Source: Saccharopolyspora flava (GTDB taxonomy: Bacteria; Actinomycetota; Actinomycetes; Mycobacteriales; Pseudonocardiaceae). From it: 64,000 nucleotides of DNA. The position numbers were made by a program, and so were the translations under genes. The stretch covers positions 1 through 64,000 of the forward strand of contig NZ_FOZX01000015.1 in assembly GCF_900116135.1 (NCBI RefSeq), read 5' to 3'. Each line of letters starts with the position of its first letter. The stretch's first letter is position 1. Shown piece by piece: positions 1-9,910 of this stretch. The notes below the pieces were generated by a model. That model ran no database searches. It had not been told where the DNA came from and saw only the letters and a program-made list of their open reading frames with translations.

Positions 1-1076
1 ACGGTGTCGAGGAGTTCGGTCCAGGACTTCTCGAACTTGTCGACGCCCTCGGTCTCGAGGACCTTGAACACGTCGTCGAGGTCGATGCCCGCCGCGGCCA
101 GGTCGTCGAAGACCTGCTGCGACTCGGCCGCGGTGCCGGTGACCAGGTCACCGCGCACGTCGGCGTGATCGGCCGTGGCCTGCAGCGTCGACTCCGGCAT
201 CGTGTTGACCGTGTTCGGCGCCGCGAGCTCGTCGACGTAGCGGGTGTCGGAGTAGGACTTGTCCTTGACCCCGGTCGAGGCCCACAGCGGACGCTGCGCC
301 CGAGCACCCTCGGCCTTCAGGGCGTTCCACCGCTCGGTCGAGAAGACCTCCTGGTAGGCGGCGTAGGCCAGCCGGGCGTTGGCGATCGCGGCCTTGCCCC
401 GCAGCGGGTGGCCCTCCTGCATCGCGTCCAGGCGCTTGTCGATCTCGGTGTCCACGCGGGAGACGAAGAACGACGCCACCGACTCGATCGAGGCCAGGTC
501 GTGGCCGTTGGCCTTGGCCAGCTCCAGACCCGCCAGGAACGCGTCCATGACCTGCTTGTAGCGCTCCACCGAGAAGATCAGCGTCACGTTCACGCTGATG
601 CCCTCGCCGATCACCTTCGTGATCGCCGGCAAACCGGCCAGCGTCGCCGGGATCTTGACCATCAGGTTCGGCCGGTCCACGGCCTTCCACAGATCGATCG
701 CCTCGGCCACCGTCTTGTCGGTGTCGTGCGCCAGGCGCGGGTCGACCTCCAGCGAGACCCGGCCGTCCACACCACCGGTCCGCTCGTGGACCGGGCGGAA
801 GATGTCGGCCGCCTCGCGCACGTCGTCGGTGGTGATCGTGCGCACCGCCTGATCGGTGCTCACGCCCGCCTTCGCCAGCTCGGCGACCTGCTCGTCGTAG
901 TCGGGCTCCTTCGACACCGCACCGGCGAAGATCGTCGGATTGCTCGTCGCGCCGACCAGGTGGTAGTCGGCGATCAGCTCGTCGAAACCCCCGGAGCGGA
1001 TCCGGTTGCGCGACAGGTCGTCCAGCCAGATCGACACCCCGAGGTCGCTCAGCGCCTTCAGATTCGCGTTCGCCAC
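1..1076 (-). CDS. tal: transaldolase (partial, C-terminus beyond window)
   Basis: Pentose phosphate pathway enzyme that moves a dihydroxyacetone unit between sedoheptulose 7-phosphate and glyceraldehyde 3-phosphate in the cytoplasm. The reverse strand reads open from the window edge back to a GTG at 1074-1076, preceded 7 bases upstream by GGAGG. About 358 residues are visible, close to the usual actinobacterial length, so only the last few are missing. Family landmarks include WLDDLSR and [10 protein letters not shown] near the N-terminus, the Schiff-base lysine in MVKIPAT, and the downstream [11 protein letters not shown] and [17 protein letters not shown] stretches. In many actinobacteria tal lies with tkt, zwf and opcA; those would be past the left edge. 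Confidence 0.95.
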   Translation of the reverse strand, partial: MANANLKALSDLGVSIWLDDLSRNRIRSGGFDELIADYHLVGATSNPTIFAGAVSKEPDYDEQVAELAKAGVSTDQAVRTITTDDVREAADIFRPVHERTGGVDGRVSLEVDPRLAHDTDKTVAEAIDLWKAVDRPNLMVKIPATLAGLPAITKVIGEGISVNVTLIFSVERYKQVMDAFLAGLELAKANGHDLASIESVASFFVSRVDTEIDKRLDAMQEGHPLRGKAAIANARLAYAAYQEVFSTERWNALKAEGARAQRPLWASTGVKDKSYSDTRYVDELAAPNTVNTMPESTLQATADHADVRGDLVTGTAAESQQVFDDLAAAGIDLDDVFKVLETEGVDKFEKSWTELLDT

Positions 1077-1159
1077 CAGGCGTCCTCCAATCCCGTGCGG
1101 GTCTCCCCTTCGCCTACCCGCTCGGCGCGCGTCCCATGCATCCGGAACCGCGGCGCGGG

Positions 1160-2248
1160 TCAGGCGACGTAGCGCAGGACGGCGCCGATGCCGCCGGTCA
1201 GGTCGATCGCGTCCGGTTCGGTGATCACCAGGTCCGCGTCGGTGCCCGCCAGGGCGCGGACCACCGCCGCGCTCGCCGGAGCGTCGCCGACGACCTCGCC
1301 GCCGGAGTCGGTCAGGGCCCGCTCGTCGGCGGCGAGCTCGGTGGCGGCGGAGCCGACGTGCAGGTCGCCCGCGTGATCGTCGGCGGTCCACAGCAGCGTG
1401 CGGACCTGGCCTCGCCGCAGGGCCTCGACGGTGTCCTGCCAGCCCTCCACGGCGCGCTCACCGCGTCCGGCCTCGCGCTGGAACTCCTCCACGACGTCGG
1501 CGATCTCGGCGTCGTGGACGCGGCGCGTGACCTCCCGGCGCAGCTGCTCCGGCGAGGCGGCGCGGGAGTCGGGTTCGATCACCCGATCCTGCTCGCCGAG
1601 CAGGTCGCGCACCAGGGCGCGCTGCTGGTCCTCGCCGGTGAGCACGATCGCCAGGGCACCGATCTTGCTCGCGCGCTCGGCGATCTCCCCGGCCGAGGCC
1701 TCGGCGTTGCGCTTCCAGCGCTCCTCCACCGACATGTGGAACCGCTGGTGGTTCTCCTCGTCGCCGGCGCGGGTCTTGTGCACCGGGTGGTTCTCGCCGT
1801 CGACGCGGACCCGCTCGACCTCGCCCGGGCCGCGCACCAGCGTCAGATCCGCGCCGGTGCGGTCGACGTCGGCGATCAGGAACGGCACCGTCGTCATGCA
1901 CCGCCGCAGGTAGGGCATCAGGTGCGGGATCGGGCCGACGTGGGCCTGGTCCTCGGTGGGCAGGTCGGTCGGTGGCTCGGGCAGCTCGTCCTGCAGCACC
2001 ACCTGGTCGTCGCGGGCGACCAGGACCTGGCCGCGCCGGCCGGTCTGGGCGCGGTGCTCGCGGACGTGCGCCTCGATGGCGTCCAGGGCGGAGGCGTCGG
2101 CGCCCTGCTCCTGGAGCCGTTCGCGGACCGCCCGCCAGCGCAGCTCGATCGCCTTGGCCGCGTCCTCAGCATCACCCGAGGTGTCCAGGTAGGCGGTCAC
2201 GAACGGGCCCGGCCGTTCGAAGACGTGCTGCAGAGATCCGATCTCCAC
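1160..2248 (-). CDS. baeRF family 2 / Rv2629-like protein (eRF1/Vms1-like fold)
   Basis: A 362-residue cytoplasmic protein resembling the bacterial archaeo-eukaryotic release factor family typified by mycobacterial Rv2629. The N-terminus has the family pattern [15 protein letters not shown], the middle an acidic/basic helical section with [15 protein letters not shown], and the C-terminus LLWTADD and [24 protein letters not shown]. Length fits the family (about 370). The family is related to eukaryotic eRF1/Vms1, which act on stalled ribosomes; the bacterial role is not established, so no reaction is assigned. It follows the methyltransferase gene on the same strand after 84 bases and precedes tal by 83 bases. 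No odd codon use seen. Confidence 0.8.
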   Translation of the reverse strand: MEIGSLQHVFERPGPFVTAYLDTSGDAEDAAKAIELRWRAVRERLQEQGADASALDAIEAHVREHRAQTGRRGQVLVARDDQVVLQDELPEPPTDLPTEDQAHVGPIPHLMPYLRRCMTTVPFLIADVDRTGADLTLVRGPGEVERVRVDGENHPVHKTRAGDEENHQRFHMSVEERWKRNAEASAGEIAERASKIGALAIVLTGEDQQRALVRDLLGEQDRVIEPDSRAASPEQLRREVTRRVHDAEIADVVEEFQREAGRGERAVEGWQDTVEALRRGQVRTLLWTADDHAGDLHVGSAATELAADERALTDSGGEVVGDAPASAAVVRALAGTDADLVITEPDAIDLTGGIGAVLRYVA

Positions 2249-2332
2249 GGCTGCATCACCTGCGTTCCGCTCGGGGACTCGCCTCCGCCGCGCGGAGGCC
2301 GTGCCCCGGGCCTTCCCGGGTGAGGCGGCCGG

Positions 2333-3175
2333 TTAAACCAGGCGGCCGACCGCGGCGTAGGCGTTGGCGCGGGCGATGTCGTCCTCGCTCGGCGGCTGCT
2401 CCGGGTGCCAGCTCGGGGTGGGGACCAGGCCGGGCGGCAGGAGCTCGTAGCCGTCGAGGAGCTCGGCGATCTCGTTCGGCGGGCGCCAGCGCACCGGCGT
2501 CGGCGTCCGGGCCATGACCTCCTCGGCGGCCACGACCTGCTCGTCGGTGGCGGCCAGCTGCGAGATGTGGGTGACCGCGAGGTAGCTGCCCGGCGGGCAG
2601 GCGTCGCGGTAGGCGGCGGTGAGCGCGGTGGCCTCGTCCTGGTCGGGCACGAACGGCAGGATCGCCACGGCCAGCACCGCCACCGGACGGCTGAAGTCGA
2701 TCTTGGCGACGCCGTGGGCGTTGAGCACCGCTTCGGGGTCGCGGATGTCGGCCTCGTCGATGGAGACCGTCGGGTTCTCGCCGAGCAGCGCCCGCGCGTG
2801 GGCGACGGCGACCGGCTCGTGGTCGACGTAGGCGACGCGGGCCTGCGGGTTGTGCCGGTGGGCGATCTCGTGGACGTTGCCGACGGTCGGGATGCCCGAG
2901 CCGAGGTCGAGGAACTGGTCCACGCCCTGGCTCGCCAGGTGGCTCACCGCGCGGCGCAGGAACGCCCGGTTGGCGACCGCGTAGTCGCGGGCGTAGGGCA
3001 TCGCCGTCAGCCCGGCCTCGGCGGCCTCGCGATCGACGGCGAAGTTCGTCGAACCGCCCAGGTAGTAGTCGTACATCCGCGCCGAGTTCGGGCGGTCGAC
3101 GTCGACCTTCGCACCCGTCCGCTCCGGCTCCGGCAGCACCAACGCGCCTCCCCCGCTCACCAACAGACCTTTCAC
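2333..3175 (-). CDS. DUF574-type SAM-dependent methyltransferase
   Basis: A 280-residue protein of the actinobacterial S-adenosyl methyltransferase family (DUF574, Pfam Methyltransf_19). Diagnostic pieces are the N-terminal NSARMYDYYLGGSTNFAVD, the SAM-binding FLDLGSGIPTVGNVHE, VAYVDHEPVAVAHARALL, and the C-terminal RWRPPNEIAELLDGYELLPPGLV block. Actinomycetes often carry many copies; the substrate is unknown. The ATG at 3175 is the longest sensible start; a few residues of N-terminal slack precede the conserved region. A palindromic element lies just upstream at 3227-3252, where the promoter would be expected. Confidence 0.85.
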   Translation of the reverse strand: MKGLLVSGGGALVLPEPERTGAKVDVDRPNSARMYDYYLGGSTNFAVDREAAEAGLTAMPYARDYAVANRAFLRRAVSHLASQGVDQFLDLGSGIPTVGNVHEIAHRHNPQARVAYVDHEPVAVAHARALLGENPTVSIDEADIRDPEAVLNAHGVAKIDFSRPVAVLAVAILPFVPDQDEATALTAAYRDACPPGSYLAVTHISQLAATDEQVVAAEEVMARTPTPVRWRPPNEIAELLDGYELLPPGLVPTPSWHPEQPPSEDDIARANAYAAVGRLV

Positions 3176-3226
3176 AGCCTAACGGCCCGATCAGCGCTGC
3201 GGTGCGGCCATACCGCTCCTCACCCG

Positions 3227-3252
3227 GGGACGGTTTTTGCCAGAACTGTCCC
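3227..3252. repeat. half-copy of the GGGGAC(A/G)GTTTT palindromic element
   Basis: GGGACGGTT and AACTGTCCC arms flank an 8-base centre. Read on the minus strand it matches the right half of the 74-nt elements at 3322-3395 and 22476-22549 (GGACAGTT then GGCAAAAACCGTCCCC). It lies between the methyltransferase start and the full element 70 bases away. Confidence 0.6.
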
Positions 3253-3321
3253 GGACATAACGGACGCGAATCCCGCGACCTCGGCGGAAGGCTTCCCGCC
3301 ACCGCCCCGTCTCCGTTGGCA

Positions 3322-3395
3322 GGGGACGGTTTTTGCCCTAATCACCCACCTCGATGAGAGATTGATCATGGACAGTTATCACTAAAACTGCCCCC
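3322..3395. repeat. 74-nt bipartite palindromic element, copy 1
   Basis: GGGGACGGTTTT at 3322-3333 can pair with AAAACTGCCCCC at 3384-3395. Read on the minus strand, the end motif GGCAGTTTTAGTGATAACTG followed by TCC closely matches the start of the element at 22476. It lies 35 bases beyond the stop of the TolB-amidohydrolase gene, so it may also serve as that gene's transcription end. Confidence 0.6.
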
Positions 3396-3430
3396 CCTCC
3401 AGGACCGCGCCTCCCGGGGGTGCCCCTGGC

Positions 3431-6400
3431 TCAGGTGGAGCGGGGGTGGTCGCAACAGAGGCGTTGGGCCCACTCGGGTTCGTGCCACCAGTAGGCCGGG
3501 TTGGTTTCCCGGGCGGCCGGGCCGGTGCGGGTGACCGGGGCCGAGGTCGCCGTCGGCGTGGTTTCGAAGGGGGCGAGGAGGGAGTCCGGGGTGTGCGGGA
3601 CGCCGCCGCGGTAGGTGGTGCGGACCGCAGCGGCCGCGGTGATGTCGGTCAGCGGGTCGCCCTCGACCAGGACGAGATCGGCGTAGGCGCCGGGGCGGAT
3701 CTCCCCGAGCTCGCCCTGCAGACCGAGCCAGCGGGCCGGGTTGCGAGTGGCCGTGGTGAGGGCTTCGTGCGGGGTGAAGCCGTGGGCGACCATCGCGCGG
3801 AGGTTCATGTGCAGCGAGACCGCGATGTTGTCCAGCGGAGAGTCGGTTCCGGCGATGACGAACCCGCCGCCGCGGTGGATCCGCAGCACCATCTCGACCT
3901 GACCGGCCAGTTGCGCCCGGGCGGTCTCCCCGTCGGGGCCGGCCGCGTCCGCCGCCTCGCCCAGCAGCCGCTGGTACTCCCACGGCGGGAACAGCACCCG
4001 CGTGCGCCGGTCGTCGACCAGCGACCGGTCCGAGGCGTAGAGCGCCGGGGAGGTGAACAGCGTCGGCGTGATCGACATGCCGCTCGCCAGGAACAGCTCC
4101 ACCGCGTCGTCGTAGGAGCGCCCGAGCTCGTCGCAGGTGTGGGAGTAGCCGAGCCGGTTGGTGGCGCCGGTGTGCTCCATGCCGTCCATGCCCAGGTGCG
4201 CCGCCGGGTAGACGTAGTGCGAGCTCAGCGGCCTGCCTTCGGCGTGCGCCCGCGCGATCGCCGCCCGCTGCAGGTGCACCGGCAGCCGCACGTAGGTCTT
4301 CACCAGGTCGTAGTCCAACGTGGACGCGCGCCGCATCTCCAGGTCCAGCTGGTGCTCGCTGAGCGTCGGGCGCATGAAGTTGTAGTAGATGCGGCCGCCG
4401 TCGATGGCCTCGCCGGTGGCGAAGTACCGCGGCCCCACGCGATCGCCGGAGCTCAGCGCTTCCCGCGTCTCCTGCATCTGGTAAGCGGGATCGCCCGGTG
4501 AGCGGGTCGTGGTCACGCCGTAGGCGAGCCAGGTGCGGCCCTGCCGGTCGCCCCACTGCCTGCCGCGCAGGTGCCAGTGCACGTGCGCGTCGACCAGCCC
4601 CGGCATCGCCGTCAGCTCCCGCGCCTCGACCTGCGCCCGCCCGTCCTGGGCGGGCAGGACCGCGGCGACGCGCTCGCCCGCCAGCACGACGTCGACGTCG
4701 CGGCGCAGGTCGGTGGCGACCCCGTCCCACAGCGCGCCGACCCGCACCACCCGGTGCTCGCTGGTGCGCGCCGGATTCCACCGCATTTCCAGGGCGATCG
4801 GGCTGACCTCGCCGGTGCCGATGTGCACCGAGCGCAGCCGGCCGCCGTTGAGGAACACCAGGTGCTCGGCGTCGCGCCAGCTCAGCGAGTCGGTCAGCTC
4901 GGTGGTGACCTGGCGGGGCGCGCCGGTGAACGCGCCTGCCGCGTCGACGGGCGCGATCCAGGCCGTCGACTCCATCACGAACGCCAGGTGCCGGCCGTCG
5001 GGCGACCACACCGGGCCGTCGTCGCCGCGCGTGGCCAGCGACCGGAACGGCAGCACCTCGGTGTACCGCAGCGCCCCGGTGCCGATGTCGACGCGCACGA
5101 TCTGGCTGGTTCCCTCCCGCACTCGCGTGGCGTAGGGCTTGACCGCCGCGAGCACGAGCGTGCGCCCGTCGGGCGAGAAGTCCGGGCGGCCGGGCTGGAA
5201 CATCGGCGAGGTGACCTGGCGCGGCGGGCCGCCGTCGAGGTCGGCGATCCAGGTCGCGCCGTCCTGGTCCTGGTAGGCGATCCGCGTCCCGTCCGGGGCG
5301 AACCGGGGTGTGATCGCCGCGCCTTCGACGTCGGTGATCCGCCGCTCGGCACCGGTGGCGAGCTCGTGCAGCCAGAGGTCGGGGGTGCCGGTGCGGTCGC
5401 TGCTGTAGAGCAGGAACCGGCCGTCGGGCGAGAAGTCGGGGTCGGAGGCGAAGTACCCGTCGGACACGACCTTCCGGGGCTCCTGGCCGATCGGCAGCAC
5501 CCACAGCGCGTTGAGCGCCCGGAACGCGATCTGCTCGCCGTCGCGGGAGCACACCGGGCTCGCGATGCCGGTCACGTCCGGTCCGCGCACGCCCGGGCGG
5601 CGACGCCGGTAGTCGCGCGAGCCCAGGACGGGAACCTCGGCGGTGAACGGGATGTCGCGCCGCCCGCCGGTCAGCACGCGGGTGCGCAGCGCGCCGCCGG
5701 CGGTGTAGAGCAGCGAGTCGGGGCCGGTCCAGCGCGGCGCGAACCCGAACACGTCCTCGCCTTCGGTCACGGCCCGGCCGTCGACGATCAGGTCCCGTCT
5801 CGCCCCCTCCAGCCGGACGTGGGCCAGTCGCCCGTCCGCCGCCAGGCTCGGCCCGGACAGCTCCGCCTCCCCCTCGACGAGGGTGCTGACCTGCCCGGAG
5901 GCGATCTCGACGCGCTCGATCGCGGTGTCCCCGGCGACGTAGACCAGCGCGGACCCGTCGGGCGACCAGTTCGGCATCGACACGTCCGCCCGGTCGCGGG
6001 TGACCTGGCTGATGACGCCGGTCCCCAGGTCCATCGTGAAGACCTGGTAACCGCCCGCCCGGTCGGAGGAGAACGCGAGGAACCGCCCGTCCGGCGAGAA
6101 CTTCGGCTCCCGGTGGTCGTTGCCGCCCGCCGTGAGCTGCCGCAGACCGGAGCCGTCCACCGCCATCGTCCAGAGGTGGAACTGACCGTCGCGGTACGAC
6201 TGGAACACCAGGCTCCGGCCGTCCGGGGCGAAGTCCGGCTGGGTGGCGTCCTGCAGCTCGCCGGTGAGCTTGCGGGCCCGCTCTCCCCCTGGTTCGAGCA
6301 GCCAGATCGCGCTGACCAGGTCGAAGGCGATCCGCCCGTCCGGTGCGACGGCGGCGCTGATGTTGGTGCCCTGCCGCAGCGTCACCCCGGCCGTCGCCGC

Positions 6401-6493
6401 CAGCCCGATGCCGGGTGGCGCGAGAGCCAGTGCCGCCGCCCCGGTTCCGGCCTGCAACGCGCGCCGCCGAGTGATCTTCCACCGTGAAGTCAT
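3431..6493 (-). CDS. Tat-exported TolB/PD40-amidohydrolase fusion
   Basis: A 1020-residue secreted hydrolase. The start at 6493 places a twin-arginine signal at the N-terminus (ITRRRALQAGTGAAALAL). Residues about 40-560 hold repeated TolB/PD40 beta-propeller blades, seen as recurring units such as FAPDGRSLVF, FSPDGRFLAF and WSPDGSALVY. The C-terminal third is a metal-dependent amidohydrolase: DAHVHWH near residue 630, downstream histidines in EHTGATNRLGYSH, and the late catalytic aspartate region IAGTDSPLDN. The fused family is known in soil bacteria with mostly undefined substrates (prolidase- or imidazolonepropionase-like). The reading frame extends upstream to 6997, but that part lacks coding character and would bury the Tat signal. 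Confidence 0.85.
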   Translation of the reverse strand: MTSRWKITRRRALQAGTGAAALALAPPGIGLAATAGVTLRQGTNISAAVAPDGRIAFDLVSAIWLLEPGGERARKLTGELQDATQPDFAPDGRSLVFQSYRDGQFHLWTMAVDGSGLRQLTAGGNDHREPKFSPDGRFLAFSSDRAGGYQVFTMDLGTGVISQVTRDRADVSMPNWSPDGSALVYVAGDTAIERVEIASGQVSTLVEGEAELSGPSLAADGRLAHVRLEGARRDLIVDGRAVTEGEDVFGFAPRWTGPDSLLYTAGGALRTRVLTGGRRDIPFTAEVPVLGSRDYRRRRPGVRGPDVTGIASPVCSRDGEQIAFRALNALWVLPIGQEPRKVVSDGYFASDPDFSPDGRFLLYSSDRTGTPDLWLHELATGAERRITDVEGAAITPRFAPDGTRIAYQDQDGATWIADLDGGPPRQVTSPMFQPGRPDFSPDGRTLVLAAVKPYATRVREGTSQIVRVDIGTGALRYTEVLPFRSLATRGDDGPVWSPDGRHLAFVMESTAWIAPVDAAGAFTGAPRQVTTELTDSLSWRDAEHLVFLNGGRLRSVHIGTGEVSPIALEMRWNPARTSEHRVVRVGALWDGVATDLRRDVDVVLAGERVAAVLPAQDGRAQVEARELTAMPGLVDAHVHWHLRGRQWGDRQGRTWLAYGVTTTRSPGDPAYQMQETREALSSGDRVGPRYFATGEAIDGGRIYYNFMRPTLSEHQLDLEMRRASTLDYDLVKTYVRLPVHLQRAAIARAHAEGRPLSSHYVYPAAHLGMDGMEHTGATNRLGYSHTCDELGRSYDDAVELFLASGMSITPTLFTSPALYASDRSLVDDRRTRVLFPPWEYQRLLGEAADAAGPDGETARAQLAGQVEMVLRIHRGGGFVIAGTDSPLDNIAVSLHMNLRAMVAHGFTPHEALTTATRNPARWLGLQGELGEIRPGAYADLVLVEGDPLTDITAAAAVRTTYRGGVPHTPDSLLAPFETTPTATSAPVTRTGPAARETNPAYWWHEPEWAQRLCCDHPRST

Positions 6494-6695
6494 CGCCACA
6501 CCCCGACATCCCGTCGACATCCGCGAGCCGATCGATCGTCCGGCGCGGTGCTTCTCGCGCACAATCCGCCGAAGAGTCAGCATCGGTGAACCCGATCGAT
6601 TCCGTCGCCCCTGCTTCAAGATCGGCGAGTGACCGGTGTTTCCGCACCCTCGATCGTGTAATGCAGTTGACGCCACCGGACGTCGATGGTGAGGC

Positions 6696-9600
6696 GTGGT
6701 CGTCTCCCCTTCCCTGGAACTGAGCGAAGTCCCGTCGCCGCACCGCGCGCGGCGCCCGATCCCGGCCAGGCGCCGCACCTGGTGGTGCGCGGCACTGGCG
6801 GCGGTGACGGTGCTGCTGGGCATCGCGATCCCGTTCGCGCCGGTCACCGCCTCGGACCCGGTCGTGACCTGGCCGCAGGCGGGCCGGTCGCCGGTGCCGA
6901 CGGCGCTGCCGCTGAGCCCGCCGCGCCCGCTGTCGCTGGAGGCGGCGGTCCCGTGCGCCGCGCTGCGCGCCGTCGGCACCGGCGACGCCCTGCGCACCGT
7001 TCCGGCCGCGGCCGACCCCGAGGGCGGGCTGACGATCGCCGCAGGCGGTGGCCGGATCTCGGTGCTCGCGAACGGTTCTCAGGTCTTCGCCGAGCCCGTC
7101 CCGGCCGGGGCCTGCGCCTACCGCGTCGCGGTCACGGCCGCCGGGCTGGAGGTCTCCCGCGACGGCCGGGAGCTGACGCAGGTGCCCGGTGTTCTGGTGC
7201 CCGAGGTGTCGGTGCTGTCCACCGCGGCGGCGGGACTCGCGGAGTCGGCCGGTCTCGGCGTCACCCTGCACACCGACGACCGCTACAACTCCACGCCCAC
7301 CGGCCTGAAAACCGCTCTGCTGCTGGCGCATCTGGCCGCGCTGGTCGCGACGCTCGTGCTCGCCCGACGGATCTGGGGCCGGGTGCGGGTGCCGCGCCTC
7401 CGCCCGCGCCCGGTGGACCTGGTCGTCGCGGCGGTGGCCGCGTCCTGGGTGCTGCTCGGGCCGATGGGCTACGACGACGCCTGGTACGCGCTGATGTCGC
7501 GCAACGCGGCCGAATCCGGCTACCTCGGCAACTACGTGTACATGTTCAACGTCACCGAGAACCCGTTCGTGCTCAGCCAGTACCTCATGCAGTTCTGGGG
7601 CGGGCTCGGCGAGTTCTCGCTGTGGTGGTTGCGGCTGCTCCCGCTGGCCTACGGCCTGCTGACCTGGGTGTTCCTGCGCGTTTTCCTGGAGATGGCGCTG
7701 GGCCGCGCGTCCCGGCACCGGTGGGTGCCGTGGGCGCTGGGACTGGCGTTCCTGTCCTGGTGGCTGCCCTACGGCATGTCGCTGCGCCCGGAACCGCTCA
7801 TCCTGTGCCTGACCGCCGCGACGATGCTGCTGGCCGAGCTCGCCCGCCGTCGCGAGAGCGTCCCGGCCGCCGCCGCGGCGACGCTCGTCGCGGCGCTGGG
7901 GTTGAGCTGCTCGCCGTCGGGACTGGTGGCGTGGGCGCCGCTGGTGCCCGCGCTGCCGTGGTTGTGGCGGTGGCTGCGCGATCGGTCCTGGACATCACGG
8001 GCAGCAGCGGGTTTGACGCTGGTGGCGGCCGGAACGGCGCTCGTGCCGGTCGGTTTCGCCGACGCAACCTTCGGCGACGTCGTCGAGGCCACGAAGGTGC
8101 ACCGCTGGTACTACGCCTCGTTCGCCTGGTTCGAGGAGTGGCGGCACGTCGAGAGCCTCATGACCGGACCGTGGGCGCTGCGGCTGCCGGTGCTCATGAC
8201 GCTCGGCGTGGGACTGCTGGTGGCGCTCGGGCGGGGACGGCGCACCGCGCCCGGCACGATCCGCTGCCTGATGCTCTCCAGCGCCGCGATCACCGTCCTG
8301 GCGATGGCGCTGCTCGCGCTGAGCCCCACCAAGTGGGTCGTCCACTTCGGCGTCGTGGCGGCACCGGCGATCGTGCTGCTCACGACCGCGCTGCTGCGCT
8401 CACCGCTGCCGCGCACCACGGGCGTGGTGGCGAGCATCGCCGCCACAGGAGTGCTGATCGCGGTGGCGGCGGCCGGGTTCTCCGGCCCGAACATCTGGAA
8501 GCCGTTCAGCGACCGCGGACAGTCCTTCGGCAACCACCTGCCCCCGGCGCCGTCGAAGATCGAGCTGACCATGACCGCCCCGCACGTCGGGGACGTGTTC
8601 CTGCACGACGCGAAGCTGTGGGTCGGGCTGGCGCTGGCGATCGCCGGGTTCGGCCTGTGGCGGCGTCGTCGCCACCTCGGGGTGCTGCTGCGTCCCGAGC
8701 GCGGCGTGCTGCTGGCCATCGCGCTGCTGCTGGTCGCCGGGATGGTCGCGGTGTTCGGCTACGCGCCGTTCCGGCAGGCCCCGGGGTGGACGGTGGCCCG
8801 CGGCGGCGTCGAGCAGGTCACCTCGGGCACCGGCGGCCTGGCCGATCACGTCCAGGTCCTCGCCGACGCCGACGTCCAGCCGCCCGAACCGGCCGAACCC
8901 GCCGTCCTGGGCGGCGATTTCGCCACGACCGCTCCCCTGCCGGTCCCACCGGCCGCGCCCGGGGCGGTGTGGCACAGCAACACCGTCCCGGCCACCGGCG
9001 GCGGAAGCCTCACCACCGGCTGGTACCCGGTCCCGGCCACCGGCGATGCCACCCACGTGACGGTTCCGGTGCTCGGCGAGCGGCTCTCCGCGCACCGGCT
9101 GTCGGTGCAGGCCGACACCCCGACCGGCGTCGTGGACCTGCCGCTCGACCGCGAGGCCGCGCCGGGACCGAACGGCCCGCTGGGACCGGACGACGCGCTG
9201 GGCGCGCGGCACTGGCAGGAACTCGCGGTGCCGCTGCCGCGCCCGGTGCGCGCGGTCCGGGTCGTCGTCGAGCAGCGCGGGCCGTGGCTGGCGGTGGGTC
9301 AACCGCGGCTGACGAAGCTGCGGCCGGTCACGACGGTCACCGACGGCCGGGTCGTCTTCGCCGATCAGCTCTCGGCGGTGCTGTGGCCCGACGTCGAGCA
9401 GGCCCCGGTCGCCGACGGCATCACCACGCCGCCGGCGGTGCGGCTCAGCGCCGACGAGCACATCGACGCGGGCGTGCTGTCCAACTCCACGTTCACCGAC
9501 TGGGGCGGCAACTTCGCCACCAGCACACAGACGGCCACCGCGGTGCGGATGATCTCGGTGCTGCCGGGCGGGCCGGAGACCCCGCCGTGGGGCAACGTGG

Positions 9601-9728
9601 ACCGGGTCCTGTACGCCGCCGAGCCGCTCCGGGTGGACGTCGAGCACCGGTTCCAGGACCGGGCGGGCTGGACGCGGCTGCCGACGCTGGCGGGCGAGGA
9701 CTACATCGGACGCGAGTACACCGGCTGA
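6696..9728 (+). CDS. EmbA/B/C-family arabinosyltransferase
   Basis: A 1010-residue GT-C membrane glycosyltransferase that transfers arabinose from decaprenyl-phosphoryl arabinose during cell-wall arabinan synthesis. Visible features: an early hydrophobic helix (AALAAVTVLLGIAIPFAP), a large extracytoplasmic segment, the first-loop aspartate pair in GYDDAWYALM (D260-D261), the conserved NYVYMFNVTENPFVLSQYLMQFWG, about a dozen further membrane helices, and a soluble C-terminal carbohydrate-binding region from about residue 700. The GTG at 6696 gives a normal length (family about 1050-1100). It is a single copy and is transcribed divergently from the amidohydrolase. Arabinogalactan without mycolates is known in Saccharopolyspora, which fits. 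Confidence 0.9.
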   Translation: MVVSPSLELSEVPSPHRARRPIPARRRTWWCAALAAVTVLLGIAIPFAPVTASDPVVTWPQAGRSPVPTALPLSPPRPLSLEAAVPCAALRAVGTGDALRTVPAAADPEGGLTIAAGGGRISVLANGSQVFAEPVPAGACAYRVAVTAAGLEVSRDGRELTQVPGVLVPEVSVLSTAAAGLAESAGLGVTLHTDDRYNSTPTGLKTALLLAHLAALVATLVLARRIWGRVRVPRLRPRPVDLVVAAVAASWVLLGPMGYDDAWYALMSRNAAESGYLGNYVYMFNVTENPFVLSQYLMQFWGGLGEFSLWWLRLLPLAYGLLTWVFLRVFLEMALGRASRHRWVPWALGLAFLSWWLPYGMSLRPEPLILCLTAATMLLAELARRRESVPAAAAATLVAALGLSCSPSGLVAWAPLVPALPWLWRWLRDRSWTSRAAAGLTLVAAGTALVPVGFADATFGDVVEATKVHRWYYASFAWFEEWRHVESLMTGPWALRLPVLMTLGVGLLVALGRGRRTAPGTIRCLMLSSAAITVLAMALLALSPTKWVVHFGVVAAPAIVLLTTALLRSPLPRTTGVVASIAATGVLIAVAAAGFSGPNIWKPFSDRGQSFGNHLPPAPSKIELTMTAPHVGDVFLHDAKLWVGLALAIAGFGLWRRRRHLGVLLRPERGVLLAIALLLVAGMVAVFGYAPFRQAPGWTVARGGVEQVTSGTGGLADHVQVLADADVQPPEPAEPAVLGGDFATTAPLPVPPAAPGAVWHSNTVPATGGGSLTTGWYPVPATGDATHVTVPVLGERLSAHRLSVQADTPTGVVDLPLDREAAPGPNGPLGPDDALGARHWQELAVPLPRPVRAVRVVVEQRGPWLAVGQPRLTKLRPVTTVTDGRVVFADQLSAVLWPDVEQAPVADGITTPPAVRLSADEHIDAGVLSNSTFTDWGGNFATSTQTATAVRMISVLPGGPETPPWGNVDRVLYAAEPLRVDVEHRFQDRAGWTRLPTLAGEDYIGREYTG

Positions 9729-9853
9729 GCCGTTGCCGTTTACCAGCTGTCTGACCAGCGGAATCAGGAGGCGTCCAGGGGTGCGCACGGGCTCGTCCGT
9801 TCGCAGCCGGGCGCGTTTCAAGTTCTGGACAGTCGGGTTGATCACCCTTGACT

Positions 9854-9872
9854 TTAGGGTAGCCTAACCTGA
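9854..9872. promoter_or_regulatory. iron box (IdeR/DmdR-type operator)
   Basis: TTAGGGTAGCCTAACCTGA matches the 19-bp actinobacterial iron-box consensus (TTAGGTTAGSCTAACCTAA) at 17 of 19 positions. A TTGAC hexamer-like sequence at 9848-9852 abuts it. It lies 38 bases upstream of the DoxX gene, implying iron-dependent repression of that gene. Confidence 0.75.
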
Positions 9873-9910
9873 GGCTACTGGGTGTCCGCTACCACCCAGG
9901 GAGTCATGAG

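Noticed and set aside
3366-7718. Very long reverse-strand open frame covering two genes
   Set aside because: It is a shadow: the part at 3431-6493 overlaps the true amidohydrolase frame, and the rest is opposite the arabinosyltransferase gene. Its translation is arginine/proline/glycine-rich with no domain.
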